A stretch of 32,500 nucleotides of DNA from an uncultured Clostridia bacterium. GTDB lineage: Bacteria; Bacillota; Clostridia; Christensenellales; UBA1242. The stretch lies in the NCBI GenBank assembly GCA_944349765.1, contig CALVNN010000012.1, positions 1 through 32,500 of the forward strand. The letters are read 5' to 3'. Shown piece by piece: positions 1-8,949 of this stretch. The number at the start of each line of letters is the position of its first letter. Position 1 is the stretch's first letter. The notes below the pieces were generated by a model. That model had not been told where the DNA came from, did not search any database, and saw only the letters and a list, made by a program, of their open reading frames with translations. A program made the position numbers and the translations under genes.

Positions 1-75
1 TATTTTGTGAAATTTTTTCATTTTTATGCTTTTTATGTTGTATTACTTAGTAATTAACTCTTTTGCTACCCCATC
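1..75. other. AT-rich left edge, nothing recognised
   Basis: Short AT-rich stretch before the repeat field. No ORF, RNA gene or clear promoter is visible. The window edge may cut a neighbouring feature. Confidence 0.5.
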
Positions 76-119
76 CCCTTCCGGGAGACCCTTCGACGGG
101 GCTTTAGGGTGACATAATG

Positions 120-184
120 GGGTCGGTCGTTCTACACTAGTCGTACGCTGTCCCAGCATCCTTATCCCTTCCGGGAGATTCTTC
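120..184. repeat. 65-bp exact duplicate, copy 1
   Basis: Identical over 65 bases to 652-716. It starts GGGTCGGTCGTTCTACACTA and ends GGGAGATTCTTC. It spans the end of one repeat unit and the start of the next, so whole unit junctions were copied. Confidence 0.9.
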
Positions 185-457
185 GCTTCGCACTAAAGTG
201 CTTGCTCTGAATGACATAATTGGGGCGGTCGTTTTATATTTACCGCACCATCACACCTAATGCCGTATTCCCTTCCGGGAGATCCTTCACGGCGTGCTAC
301 GCACTTGTTCTGGATGACATAATAGGGTCGGTCGTTCTAGAAGAGTTATCACTCTATAAGGGCTATCGTTTTACCATAATGTCATGTTGAGCGAAGTCGA
401 AACATCCCCCGGAAGGGTTCAGCTTAATACTTATTATGGATACTATTAAAATAAAAA

Positions 458-487
458 TAGAACGTATTCTTTTATACATACGTTCTA
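458..487. repeat. AT-rich hairpin closing module I
   Basis: TAGAACGTAT (458-467) is perfectly inverted by ATACGTTCTA (478-487), with a 10-nt loop. The terminal CGTTCTA is the same word that ends the repeat units, so the hairpin appears to be part of the repeat family. Confidence 0.75.
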
Positions 488-651
488 CAGTCTATACTTT
501 ACCCCTAACTCCCCTTACCCTTCCGGGAGACCCTTCGACTTCGCTCAGGGTGACATAATAGATATCTTATTCTACGCTAGATCACGCACTGCACCAACTA
601 ATGTATCCCTCTTTAAGGAGTCCCTTCGACAGGGCTCAGGGTGACATAATA

Positions 652-716
652 GGGTCGGTCGTTCTACACTAGTCGTACGCTGTCCCAGCATCCTTATCCC
701 TTCCGGGAGATTCTTC
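652..716. repeat. 65-bp exact duplicate, copy 2
   Basis: Second copy of the 65-bp identity, 532 bp from the first. The sequence after it (CACGGCGTGC) follows the 270-339 unit rather than the unit that follows copy 1. Confidence 0.9.
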
Positions 717-855
717 ACGGCGTGCAACGCACTTGTTCTGAATGACATTACCAAGGTCACACGTTCTACATTTAATGTCATGCTGAGCGAAGTCGAAACA
801 TCCCCCGGTAGGGTTCTGCTTGACACCAATAAAAGGTTACTACATTAAATAAAAA

Positions 856-883
856 TAGAACGTATGCTTGATTATACATTCTA
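856..883. repeat. AT-rich hairpin closing module II
   Basis: TAGAACGTAT (856-865) is followed by ATACATTCTA (874-883). This is the counterpart of the 458-487 hairpin, with one mismatch. It is preceded by the same word, AAATAAAAA. Confidence 0.65.
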
Positions 884-1029
884 TCTCCACTATTCCATAT
901 TCCTACTGCCATATTCCTCTTTAAGGTAGACCCTTCGACATCGCTTTAGGGTGACATAATAGGGTCGGTCGTTCTAAAAATTATATCATATTGAGTGAAG
1001 TTGTAAGTGGAGTCAATATTTATAATGGA

Positions 1030-2292
1030 TTATTTATCAAACTTCTTAAGGTCATTAATGTCTATATCCTTACCTACTGCACAAGTGGCAAAGGTAGACT
1101 CGTTATAAATCCTTTTGGCAAATTCATTTACATCATCTACAGTAATACTATCTATTTGCTTCAAATCTTCTTCATTCTCTCTTACTCGGCCCCAAATAAA
1201 TAGGTCTTTAGCATTCTTCAAGGCTTTTCTTTCGGCACTTTCTTCTGCAAATATAAGGCTAGCCTTAATCAAGTTTTTAGCCTTATCCACTTCGTACTGA
1301 GTGACTCCGTCAGCCATTTCTTTTAGAATATTTTTAACCAAAGTTATAGCTGTCTCAAGGTTTTCATTAGTAGTACCAAGATAAAGAATTAAAGCACCAG
1401 CATTGTTATTAGTGAAGCTTTCAGTATATGTATTATACGCCAATCCCAGTTCTTCACGAATTTTCACAAAAAGCCTTGAAGTCAATCCGCCACCTAAGAT
1501 AATAGTATAGACAGCTTGCTTATATAATTCGCTAGAATAAATATTTTCCCCTTTTATGATTGCTCGCCATCTTACCTGAGTATCGTCTTTATTGACTATA
1601 CAAAACTTATCTTTTACATTTAATTCCAATTGATTTGTTGCGTATTGCTTTGCAGTAGCTTTACCCTCGAAGTATTTTGGAAAGTACTTTTTGACCAAAG
1701 CTTCCATTTCGTCAAAAGTAATATCTCCAACTACTGATATTATGATATTATCTGACGTGTAATGTTTTTGTTTGAATTGTTTGAGCTTATCAATAGACGA
1801 ATTTTTGACTATTTCCTCACTACCTGATATAGGATGTGCAAGACAAGTGCCGTTATAAAAGTCTGCCATAGTGGCATTTATAGACACATCTTCTGAATCA
1901 TCTTTATACATATTGATCTCTTGCAATACGACGTCACGCTCTAAGTCGACCTCTTCTTTCTTGTAAATACCATTTTGAAGCATATCGGCAAAGACGGTTA
2001 ACGCCTTTTCAAAATTTTCTTTAATAGACTTAAAAAAGAAACATGTATTGTCATAAGTAGTAAAAGCATTACTCGAACAACCTAAAAAATCCAACTCTTG
2101 ATTAATTTCGTTCGTACTTCTAGTGTTGGTGCTTTTAAACATCAAATGTTCTGTAAAATGTGCTAAGCCCTGTTCGTCTTCTGCTTCGTCTTGAGAGCCT
2201 ACTTTTACATATTGATTAAAAAATACTGTACTGCCCTTTCGCTCTTCTACCACCAATCTAAAACCGCTTTCATATGTCTTGGTTGTAATCAT
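1030..2292 (-). CDS. M16 (insulinase-like) zinc peptidase
   Basis: Processing-peptidase-type M16 metalloprotease of 420 aa, the normal size for the two-domain single-chain form (about 45 kDa). The inverted zinc motif HxxEH is seen as HFTEH at residues 45-49. The third ligand is probably E125 in VVLQEI, 76 residues later, as the family requires. The second half has the conserved SRLFVKIREELGLAY segment near residue 270, which completes the catalytic cleft. No signal peptide or membrane segment is visible, so it is predicted cytosolic. It is the last gene of the dnaG-rpoD operon: its ATG overlaps the TGA of the upstream gene by 4 bp (ATGA), and AAGGAG lies just upstream. The substrate is unknown. 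Related Firmicutes proteins are usually annotated only as zinc protease. No clear terminator follows; the repeat field begins at once. Confidence 0.93.
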   Translation of the reverse strand: MITTKTYESGFRLVVEERKGSTVFFNQYVKVGSQDEAEDEQGLAHFTEHLMFKSTNTRSTNEINQELDFLGCSSNAFTTYDNTCFFFKSIKENFEKALTVFADMLQNGIYKKEEVDLERDVVLQEINMYKDDSEDVSINATMADFYNGTCLAHPISGSEEIVKNSSIDKLKQFKQKHYTSDNIIISVVGDITFDEMEALVKKYFPKYFEGKATAKQYATNQLELNVKDKFCIVNKDDTQVRWRAIIKGENIYSSELYKQAVYTIILGGGLTSRLFVKIREELGLAYNTYTESFTNNNAGALILYLGTTNENLETAITLVKNILKEMADGVTQYEVDKAKNLIKASLIFAEESAERKALKNAKDLFIWGRVRENEEDLKQIDSITVDDVNEFAKRIYNESTFATCAVGKDIDINDLKKFDK

Positions 2293-3602
2293 AATGTCTC
2301 CTTAGGTTTAAATAAAAGTATGTGTTTATTATCAACAAAATCAAAGGATGTATTGATATTAAATTTTTCAAAAATTATTTTAAATATCTCATCATTAACA
2401 AACAACTTCTTTAACAATTTTTTGTTATGTCTTAATAGATAAAAATACACTAGTACATCTCTTGTCAAGTCTATATTATCAAAAGTGATGATATTAGATT
2501 TATTGCAACCTTTTAACAAGGTATTTATTTCATATGTCAAATCTAAGCTGTAGCAATTAGTAATGTCGAGCAATACGTTTAAAGCCTCTATTATGCTAAG
2601 CTCAAGGTTTGGGTGTATTCTCCTCGCTCTAGCTAGAGAGTGAAGTACTACTACCCTTGGTAAATCATTATGTATGATGCATAATTTATTAGATAGTCCA
2701 CTTGCCAACAAGTACAATAATAATTGCTTCTTTAATAATCCTTTCCCCTCGCTGATAAGTGCCGTTTCGCAATAATAGATAGCTTTCTTGGTGAGTTTAG
2801 ACAGCATTTGCACGTAAAATTTTTCATTCAAGCCTATAGACCCATAATTTGTCAAAAATCTAATAAGGCTCTCTGAGTCTTCTTTTCCCCACAAGTCCTC
2901 ATATGCTTTTTCGTCGTCAACGGCGTCTTCTATTTCTTTTATCCTTTGCATTATGTACATCTCTGGTAATGTCTTGGTGAGCTTGCCGTCAAAAGCTTCA
3001 TCCGCATTAAAATACAAATAGCTCACAAAAGGATTGGTTCGGTCTAATTCATACGCAAAATGCAAATACTTGAATGCTCTATCAAATCTCTTATTATTAA
3101 TGTCATTTGTGACCTTATTTATAATGACATTTAAGTTGTTTGTAGTATCAAAGTCTTTCAAAATAATATTTTTGTCATCAAATAAAAAAGCATCCACCAA
3201 ATTATTATTTATAAGATATTCTTGAAACAATCTAGCTTTCTTTTCTTGTCTACTTACCTTTAAGATCCCCCACATATTAAATAGGTATAGCATATCTTTA
3301 TCAAATCGTAAGTATCTTGCCATACTATTAAATAGCAACTCGTAGTTTCCAGTAAATCCATAAATACGCTCTAAAATATCCTGCCAGATAGAATCATTAG
3401 GATAGAAGACTCCGTTTAAAAATATGTCAATAGCTTTGTTGTATTGCTCACAAGCATACAACATATCCCCACTATTGATTGCTAATACTGCACGCTTTAG
3501 ACAATTTATATGTCCGCCCTCTTCAATATTAATAACTTGAGCTGGATGTGTACTATGCTTTTTTGATATAACTTTCGGTACAAATGAAATAATTTTAGCC
3601 AT
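2289..3602 (-). CDS. Unrecognised 437-aa protein, possibly helical-repeat
   Basis: I do not recognise a family. The protein is soluble-looking and rich in Lys, Asn, Leu and Asp. It has no signal peptide, membrane segment or cysteine cluster. Residues about 30-120 contain alternating helices with spacing reminiscent of TPR repeats (AINSGDMLYACEQYNKAID, then IYGFTGNYELLFNSMARYL), and similar helical stretches continue to the C terminus. It lies between hslO (14-bp gap) and the M16 peptidase (4-bp overlap) in the dnaG-rpoD operon, so it is very likely co-transcribed and translationally coupled to the peptidase. An adaptor or scaffold role would be an inference only. Codon use and base composition match its neighbours. 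Confidence 0.8.
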   Translation of the reverse strand: MAKIISFVPKVISKKHSTHPAQVINIEEGGHINCLKRAVLAINSGDMLYACEQYNKAIDIFLNGVFYPNDSIWQDILERIYGFTGNYELLFNSMARYLRFDKDMLYLFNMWGILKVSRQEKKARLFQEYLINNNLVDAFLFDDKNIILKDFDTTNNLNVIINKVTNDINNKRFDRAFKYLHFAYELDRTNPFVSYLYFNADEAFDGKLTKTLPEMYIMQRIKEIEDAVDDEKAYEDLWGKEDSESLIRFLTNYGSIGLNEKFYVQMLSKLTKKAIYYCETALISEGKGLLKKQLLLYLLASGLSNKLCIIHNDLPRVVVLHSLARARRIHPNLELSIIEALNVLLDITNCYSLDLTYEINTLLKGCNKSNIITFDNIDLTRDVLVYFYLLRHNKKLLKKLFVNDEIFKIIFEKFNINTSFDFVDNKHILLFKPKETL

Positions 3603-3616
3603 TTAAAATGTTCCTT

Positions 3617-4471
3617 TTATTCAATATCTTCTCTTGATACCAATCGTGTTTTATTACAAAAATCACATTTGACTTCAATCTCACCATTCTCATTATATAT
3701 AGACTCTCTATCCTCTGCTGGTAAGGATTTGAGGACCTTTTTGACTCTAGCCATACTACAATCACATTTAAATTTAGGTTCACTTTGCTCATAAAGTTTA
3801 GGCATTAAATGACCGAAATACTGGTTAACAAAATCAACTGTAGATATATCTTTCATTATAGTGCTTATATCCGACAATTGCTTTGTGACATTTTCAATCT
3901 CCTCAATATCGTTATCCATAGCATCTGGCATAACTTCCACCAAAAATCCCGCTCCGCTTAAAGCTTTGGTGTCTTTCATAAGTACGCCTAGACCAATAGC
4001 ACAAGGTTGTTGTAAGCTATTAGCATAATACATGGCAAAATCCTCTGCTATCTCACCCGTGACTAGCTCGACCTCTCCTATATAAGGCTTCGTCATACTA
4101 TAGTCGCTTATTACTCTAAGCTTACCTTTACCCACTGCACCGCCGACATCTATCTTGCCTTTATCGTTTGGCATAAGGTCAACTTCTGGCACATCCAAGT
4201 ATCCTTTTACGACTCCACCATACCTAGCTACCGTGACAATCCTACCTACAGGTCCATCTCCAGTAATAATAGCTGTAATATTATCACTAGGATTTTTTAA
4301 TTTAGCACCCATTAAGGCACTCATCGTCAAAGCCCTTCCTAGCACTGCACCCGTTGTACAGGTAAGGCCATGCACTTTTATAGCTTTGTTTACTAGTGTC
4401 GTAGTCTTAGCTACTGAAAGCATAATTTTGTCGTCACACAAAAACCATTTTGTCAATTCGTCTTTTGTCAT
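3617..4471 (-). CDS. hslO: Hsp33 redox-regulated holdase chaperone
   Basis: Cytosolic chaperone that is switched on by oxidation and holds unfolding proteins. The 284-aa length is typical. The N-terminal Hsp33 fold contains the conserved GRALTMSALMGA stretch (about residues 45-56) and TGDGPVGRI (about 70-78). The C-terminal redox switch has all four zinc-binding cysteines as C236-x-C238 and C269-x2-C272, so it should be functional. It starts at the first ATG. The Shine-Dalgarno (AAGGA) is about 11 nt upstream, which is rather far. The gene begins 7 bp after the zinc-ribbon gene and is followed within 14 bp by the unrecognised 437-aa gene, so it is part of the long operon. Confidence 0.97.
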   Translation of the reverse strand: MTKDELTKWFLCDDKIMLSVAKTTTLVNKAIKVHGLTCTTGAVLGRALTMSALMGAKLKNPSDNITAIITGDGPVGRIVTVARYGGVVKGYLDVPEVDLMPNDKGKIDVGGAVGKGKLRVISDYSMTKPYIGEVELVTGEIAEDFAMYYANSLQQPCAIGLGVLMKDTKALSGAGFLVEVMPDAMDNDIEEIENVTKQLSDISTIMKDISTVDFVNQYFGHLMPKLYEQSEPKFKCDCSMARVKKVLKSLPAEDRESIYNENGEIEVKCDFCNKTRLVSREDIE

Positions 4472-4478
4472 AAATATA

Positions 4479-5156
4479 TTAATCCTTGTTGATAATTATT
4501 CTCCTACAATGTTCACACTCTATGTGATTATTTTGCTTTAATTTTTCTAGCCCCCTAGAAGACAGCTCTATTCTGCATCCTCCACAGGAATTTCCTATCT
4601 TTGGCACAAATACAGGCATTACATTATCTGCCTTTAACTCATCATATTTTTTTATAAGAACAGGATTAATATCCTTTCGCAAAGTGGCTATTTCCTTCTT
4701 TAAATTTTCTATTTTTGGTATAAGCACACTTTCATTCTTTTCTATGTTAAGTTTAGCTTCTTTATGCTTTGTTTTAGCCATAACTACTTTCTTTTTTGCG
4801 TTGTCAAATTGTTTCAACACATCCTCAATTTTTGTTTGAAGTTTGCTGATTTTTGCTTGAAAGTTTATTATACTATTATTGATTTTAGTTAAACTAGCTA
4901 TCCCTTCTTCGACTACACAATTTTTATCAAATTCATCGAGCTTTTCATTCAATTTACTTAGCTCAACACCAAGATTATCGTACGTCTTTTTAAGTTCGGT
5001 AGCCTCTTTTTCCAAATTGATAGATTTTATTTGAAGCTCTTTTACCAAAGCCACCATATCTGTAACAACTTTTCGGCTAGGTAAATTATCCAATTCTCTT
5101 TGAAGCTTTCTCAAATCTAATTCTTTTCTTTGATAATTTAAAATGTCCTCAAACAT
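4479..5156 (-). CDS. Coiled-coil protein with C4 zinc ribbon
   Basis: Member of the family with a long coiled coil and a C-terminal C4 zinc ribbon (formerly DUF164, COG1579). Residues about 10-170 are heptad-rich and charged. The ribbon is C191-x2-C194 and C214-x2-C217. Its molecular role is not established; the fold is compatible with nucleic-acid or protein binding. It lies 3 bp downstream of trmK. In many Firmicutes a nif3/yqfO-type gene sits between these two, but here it is absent. 225 aa is close to the family norm. Confidence 0.88.
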   Translation of the reverse strand: MFEDILNYQRKELDLRKLQRELDNLPSRKVVTDMVALVKELQIKSINLEKEATELKKTYDNLGVELSKLNEKLDEFDKNCVVEEGIASLTKINNSIINFQAKISKLQTKIEDVLKQFDNAKKKVVMAKTKHKEAKLNIEKNESVLIPKIENLKKEIATLRKDINPVLIKKYDELKADNVMPVFVPKIGNSCGGCRIELSSRGLEKLKQNNHIECEHCRRIIINKD

Positions 5157-5159
5157 AAC

Positions 5160-5792
5160 TTACTCCTTATTATTGCTTCGCTCATTCAACAAGCTGTCAA
5201 TACTTTTTAATTGTAGCATACTTTGCTCATTAAAAGCAAGAAACTTTTTGATGATATTACGCTTATACAATAAAAATTTATATTTATTCTCACTTATAGG
5301 CTTTTGAAACGCTCCAAAATACTTAATATCATCGTTTATTTCTATAAATTTAGGTACATTATTTACGACTAAAAATGTATAAAACCTATCATCTTCTATA
5401 ATCACATCATCTATAACGACTTCATACCTTGAGTAGACATACTCTCGTAATTTTTCAATATTATTCATAGGTTGAAGTATGTACCTAGAAATATTTGCTT
5501 TTGAATTTTTAAGGATATTTATAATATTTAGTCCGCCCATACCCGCAAGTACCACCACGTCAGCATCAATATTAGGCACGCCATCGCATACTAAAAATTC
5601 AGCACGTTTTGCGTACTTGCTCGGCAAATTTTGTCTCGCTTTCATTAAACATTTTTCACTAATATCGGAAAAAACCACTGAAGCGGTGGTTTTTTGTAAA
5701 GCAGTTATACCTAAATATCCGTGGTCACAACCGACATCAATCAATTTGTCGTAATCACCCGCATACTTAAGCAACTCGTCTATTCTTGACAT
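5160..5792 (-). CDS. trmK: tRNA (adenine22-N1)-methyltransferase
   Basis: SAM-dependent Rossmann methyltransferase that makes m1A22 in bacterial tRNAs. The SAM loop is DVGCDHGYLGI (about residues 19-29). The family signature VVLAGMGGLNI follows near residues 79-89, and LQPMNN is at about 106-111. 210 aa is slightly short compared with about 230 in Bacillus. The start codon overlaps the rpoD stop in a TAATG arrangement, which implies translational coupling. The position directly after rpoD is the usual one in Bacillota. Confidence 0.93.
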   Translation of the reverse strand: MSRIDELLKYAGDYDKLIDVGCDHGYLGITALQKTTASVVFSDISEKCLMKARQNLPSKYAKRAEFLVCDGVPNIDADVVVLAGMGGLNIINILKNSKANISRYILQPMNNIEKLREYVYSRYEVVIDDVIIEDDRFYTFLVVNNVPKFIEINDDIKYFGAFQKPISENKYKFLLYKRNIIKKFLAFNEQSMLQLKSIDSLLNERSNNKE

Positions 5793-6964
5793 TAATCAAT
5801 GTAATCCCTTAATTTTTTACTACGGTTTGGTTGTCTAAGCTTTCTTAAAGCTTTTGCCTCTATCTGTCTTATACGCTCTCTTGTTACATTAAATTCACGG
5901 CCTACTTCCTCAAGTGTTCTAGGACGGCCATCATCTAAACCGTGACGAAGCTTAATTACTTGTTGTTCTCTTGGCATTAGTTCGCTAACTATCTTTAATA
6001 GTTGCTCTCTCAGCATTGTCTTCATAGTAGCTTCTACTGGTGTTCTAGTGTTCTCATCTTCTATTAGATCACCTATCTTGTTGTCATTTTCCTCACCTAC
6101 TGGCGTCTCCAATGATACTGGATCTAATGATATTTTTTGAATCTCAGCTATCTTTCGCTCTTCCATCCCCATCTCTTCAGCAAGTTCGCTTATAGTAGGC
6201 TCTCTACCTAGCTCTTGAGACAATTTACGGCCAGCACGGTTGAGCTTGTGTAAAGTCTCTACCATATGGACTGGAATACGAATCGTTCTGCTTTGGTCAG
6301 CAATAGCACGAGTTATAGACTGTTTTATCCACCACGTTGCATATGTTGAAAATCTAAATCCTTTTGTATAGTCAAATTTATCCACTGCCTTAATCAAACC
6401 TTGATTGCCTTCTTGAATAAGGTCCAAAAACTGCATATTAGGGTTTGGTCTATTAGGTCTTGAATATCTCTTGGCTATACTGACTACCAATCTAAGGTTG
6501 GATTCAACTAATTTTTTCTTAGCTTTTTCATCACCATCACTTGACCTCTTCGCCAGCTCCAATTCCTCAGCTGGAGTAAGCAATGGAATCCTACCTATAT
6601 CCTTCAAATACATCTTAACTGGGTCATCTAAAGTAGAGTTTTTGATAATATCGTCTATATCAAAGTTAAGTGATATGTCAGGTGCTTCGGTAATCTTGAT
6701 TTCTTTTCTTAGTTTTTCAATAAAATCCTCTGCCTCTTTGGCAGATACGCCTATATTGACCAATCTTAAACACACATCCTCTTCAGATATACTACCTTCG
6801 GATTTTGCTATTTGTTTGATTTTATCCAAAACCATTTTCAAATCTTTTTCTTTGTATGAAGGACTATTGACTTTTACTTCTTTGACTTTAAGCTCTTTTT
6901 CTATAATCATATTTTGCTTTTTCTTAATCAATTCCTTCAACTTATCTTTTTCAGATTGAGCCAT
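5792..6964 (-). CDS. rpoD: Primary sigma factor SigA/RpoD
   Basis: Housekeeping sigma factor of RNA polymerase, 390 aa. Region 1.2 starts near [11 protein letters not shown] (114-124). Regions 2.3-2.4 ([20 protein letters not shown], about 205-224) are canonical, region 3 follows, and region 4.2 ([19 protein letters not shown]) is near 361-379, so ordinary -10/-35 recognition is expected. Region 1.1 is short, as in Gram-positives. I place the start at ATG 6964, because GGAGG lies 7 nt upstream of it; the in-frame GTG at 6970 would leave 1 nt. Odd point: after KRY (165-167) the usual VGRGM-type link is replaced by a Pro/Asn-rich stretch about 5 residues longer, and the following EGNLG reads EGNQG. 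The SD overlaps the dnaG 3' end. Confidence 0.97.
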   Translation of the reverse strand: MAQSEKDKLKELIKKKQNMIIEKELKVKEVKVNSPSYKEKDLKMVLDKIKQIAKSEGSISEEDVCLRLVNIGVSAKEAEDFIEKLRKEIKITEAPDISLNFDIDDIIKNSTLDDPVKMYLKDIGRIPLLTPAEELELAKRSSDGDEKAKKKLVESNLRLVVSIAKRYSRPNRPNPNMQFLDLIQEGNQGLIKAVDKFDYTKGFRFSTYATWWIKQSITRAIADQSRTIRIPVHMVETLHKLNRAGRKLSQELGREPTISELAEEMGMEERKIAEIQKISLDPVSLETPVGEENDNKIGDLIEDENTRTPVEATMKTMLREQLLKIVSELMPREQQVIKLRHGLDDGRPRTLEEVGREFNVTRERIRQIEAKALRKLRQPNRSKKLRDYID

Positions 6965-6966
6965 TC

Positions 6967-8745
6967 TCACTCCTCCGTCCTTATCTTATATTTTTGTTGT
7001 GATATTTCTTGTAAATTTTTTAATAATTTACTTCTAAGTATCAAATCTGGTTCTTGATTTATCATTGCTTTTAATTCATCTTCACGCTCAGTCAAGTTAA
7101 ATACTTTTATTTGCTTAACACATTCTTTGAAATATTTTGCCTGAGACTGCTCGAAATTATCCAAATCAATATCAATTATTTCATTTAGTTGCTTTAAGTC
7201 CACCTCGTCGGTCTCATCCATTATAGTCGCAACCGCAAATTCTTTTTTATCTTTTAGATAGGAATACAATTTATCATACAAATTGTTATAAAACATATTT
7301 TTACTGCTAAGCTTAAAATCATCATCTAGTGTTACATAATCTTTTTTGTGTAGCATACTTGATAATATAAATCTTTGCGCTTTAAGCAAAGCATCGGGTT
7401 TATGTTTTAAATCACTTAAAGACTCCTCTTTGACTTCTTTTACTATAATAGCTTTGTTTGTTATATCTCTTCTAATTATTTCGGTGCTTATATTTGACAA
7501 TTCGCTAACTAATGGTATATACACATCCCTTTGAGCCTCTAAGGTTAAGGTATTTAAATAAGCAATAGCTTCCTTTAAAAACTTTGTACGACCTAAATTG
7601 TCTTCAAGGTCGTATTTTTTTGCCATATATCTTATCTCGAATTCTATGCTGTCTATTGCATTTAAAATAAGTTCCTGTAAAGCCTCTTTCCCTTTTTCTT
7701 TTATTACTTCGTCAGGGTCTTTACCACTCGGTAGTTGGACAACCCTTAAAGATAAATCAAAGTTTTTTAGTATGCTTATAGCTTTTGAAATTGCGTGTTG
7801 TCCAGCATCATCCCCGTCAAAGCATAAATATACTTTATCAACCAGCCTACTTATTTCCCTTGCGTGAGACTCAGTCAATGCTGTACCTAGACACGCTACG
7901 CTATTTGTAAAACCAGCTTTATGCATAGCTATTACATCCATCTGCCCTTCACACAGTATCAGACTCTTAAGTTCATCACTTTTCAATTTTTTTACAAGAT
8001 GTAAACCATATATTAAGTTAGATTTATCAAAGACTATGCTTTGTGGAGAATTCTTATACTTTGCGTGAGTCTTCCCCTCAATATCTCTACCAGAAAATCC
8101 TACGCAATCACCGAACTTATTATGAATAGGAAAGATTAGCCTCTTTGCAAAAAAATCATATTCTTTGCCTTCACTTACTGCCATCAATCCAAATTCCTTT
8201 AGCTCTTCATCCTTAAAGCCTTTTTGTTTACATTCGTTAATTACGCCTTCCCAATTAGGACTGTACCCTAGCTCAAATTTATTTATCTCATCTTGAGTAA
8301 TACCTCTTTTGGTTAAGTAATCCAAAGCAACTTTACCTTGAGATGAGAATAAATTTCTTTTGTAAAATTCTTTTGCAACAGTCAACATCTGATAGGCACG
8401 GTCTCTTTTTTGTTTCTTCTCTTTCAAGTCATTGCTAACATCAAAACTAGGTACCTGCATACCACATCTTTTAGCTAGAAATGTTACCGCTTCTATAAAG
8501 TCCAAAGACTCCATCTTCATTATAAAAGATATTACGTTCCCCGATTCGCCACATCCAAAACAATGATAGTACTGCTCATCTTCGTTAACACAAAGAGAGG
8601 GCGACTTCTCGTGATGAAACGGACAATTCGCCCAATATTTACGCCCTATCCTCTTTAATGGTAAATAAGTCGACATTATAGCAACTAAATCATTAGCGTC
8701 TCGGAGTCTGCTTAGCCATTCATTATCAATACCACCCTTTGGCAT
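6967..8745 (-). CDS. dnaG: DNA primase
   Basis: Makes RNA primers at the replication fork. The N-terminal CHC2 zinc finger is C41-x2-H44 and C62-x2-C65 ([18 protein letters not shown]). The catalytic core continues to the TOPRIM fold, with [13 protein letters not shown] near residue 266 (acidic ligand) and CFDGDDAG near 309-316. The C-terminal helicase-binding part (about 430-592) is divergent, as is common. 592 aa is typical for Firmicutes. ATG 8745 is preferred over the adjacent GTG 8748 because AGAGAGG lies 6 nt before it. This is the first gene of the operon with rpoD, the classic Bacillota macromolecular-synthesis arrangement without rpsU. Confidence 0.97.
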   Translation of the reverse strand: MPKGGIDNEWLSRLRDANDLVAIMSTYLPLKRIGRKYWANCPFHHEKSPSLCVNEDEQYYHCFGCGESGNVISFIMKMESLDFIEAVTFLAKRCGMQVPSFDVSNDLKEKKQKRDRAYQMLTVAKEFYKRNLFSSQGKVALDYLTKRGITQDEINKFELGYSPNWEGVINECKQKGFKDEELKEFGLMAVSEGKEYDFFAKRLIFPIHNKFGDCVGFSGRDIEGKTHAKYKNSPQSIVFDKSNLIYGLHLVKKLKSDELKSLILCEGQMDVIAMHKAGFTNSVACLGTALTESHAREISRLVDKVYLCFDGDDAGQHAISKAISILKNFDLSLRVVQLPSGKDPDEVIKEKGKEALQELILNAIDSIEFEIRYMAKKYDLEDNLGRTKFLKEAIAYLNTLTLEAQRDVYIPLVSELSNISTEIIRRDITNKAIIVKEVKEESLSDLKHKPDALLKAQRFILSSMLHKKDYVTLDDDFKLSSKNMFYNNLYDKLYSYLKDKKEFAVATIMDETDEVDLKQLNEIIDIDLDNFEQSQAKYFKECVKQIKVFNLTEREDELKAMINQEPDLILRSKLLKNLQEISQQKYKIRTEE

Positions 8746-8770
8746 CACATACCTCTCTTTTTTGGAATGA

Positions 8771-8799
8771 TTAATATATATATACTACACAAAATACAA
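8771..8799 (-). promoter_or_regulatory. Possible promoter of the dnaG-rpoD operon
   Basis: On the minus strand TTGTAT (8794-8799) is followed after 17 nt by TATTAA (8771-8776). Both boxes are imperfect and the area is almost pure AT, so other choices are possible. It would give a leader of about 20 nt with AGAGAGG as ribosome site. Confidence 0.35.
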
Positions 8800-8864
8800 A
8801 TTTCCTATAAAAATTTTTTTATTTTTTAAATATTTTTTATAAATTGTATTTTTATTACTTGTAT

Positions 8865-8878
8865 TGCATAATTATGCA
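8865..8878. promoter_or_regulatory. 14-bp perfect palindrome, possible operator
   Basis: TGCATAATTATGCA is a perfect dyad lying between the divergent dnaG and rlmD genes. It sits upstream of both candidate promoters. No regulator gene is adjacent, so the binding protein is unknown. Confidence 0.4.
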
Positions 8879-8913
8879 CACTTTTTGGTATTTTAGACAC
8901 TTTTTTTAAATAG

Positions 8914-8942
8914 TTGTAATTTACTTTAAAATATGATATATT
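8914..8942 (+). promoter_or_regulatory. Promoter of rlmD-like gene
   Basis: TTGTAA (8914-8919), 17-nt spacer, TATATT (8937-8942). The expected transcription start falls at about 8949-8950, the start codon itself, so the mRNA may be leaderless. Confidence 0.5.
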
Positions 8943-8949
8943 TTTGATT

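Larger units (their letters stand above)
76..1004. repeat. Higher-order interspersed repeat field
   Basis: About 0.9 kb without a credible gene, built from a roughly 60-70 bp unit. In plus orientation a unit starts CCCTTCCGGGAG, passes through CCTTCGAC and GGGTGACATAAT, and ends GGTCGGTCGTTCTA. Plus-orientation units begin near 76, 166, 270, 518, 607, 698 and 914, mostly with a spacing near 90 bp. Inverted units (core TGAGCGAAGTCGAAACATC) lie near 377-417 and 775-813, with a degraded one near 981-1004. The order plus units, inverted unit, AT-rich hairpin occurs twice (76-487 and 518-883) and begins a third time at 914. The dominant core (CCTTCGAC..GCTCAGGGTGACAT) resembles short GC-richer intergenic repeats that are often mis-called as small proteins. 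The block is clearly GC-richer than the surrounding genes. No transposase or cas gene is present. Confidence 0.85.

Noticed and set aside
572-829. 85-aa open frame on the minus strand in the repeat field
   Set aside because: Its sequence is just the repeat units translated (CHPEPCRRD-type). It has no ribosome site and follows the repeat period, so it is a false ORF.
76-1004. CRISPR array
   Set aside because: Units are about 60-70 bp at roughly 90-bp spacing and occur in both orientations. They have partly conserved spacers and no cas genes, so it is not CRISPR.
3595-3792. 65-aa minus-strand ORF overlapping the hslO 3' end
   Set aside because: It is a shadow frame of the strongly supported hslO gene and has no ribosome site.
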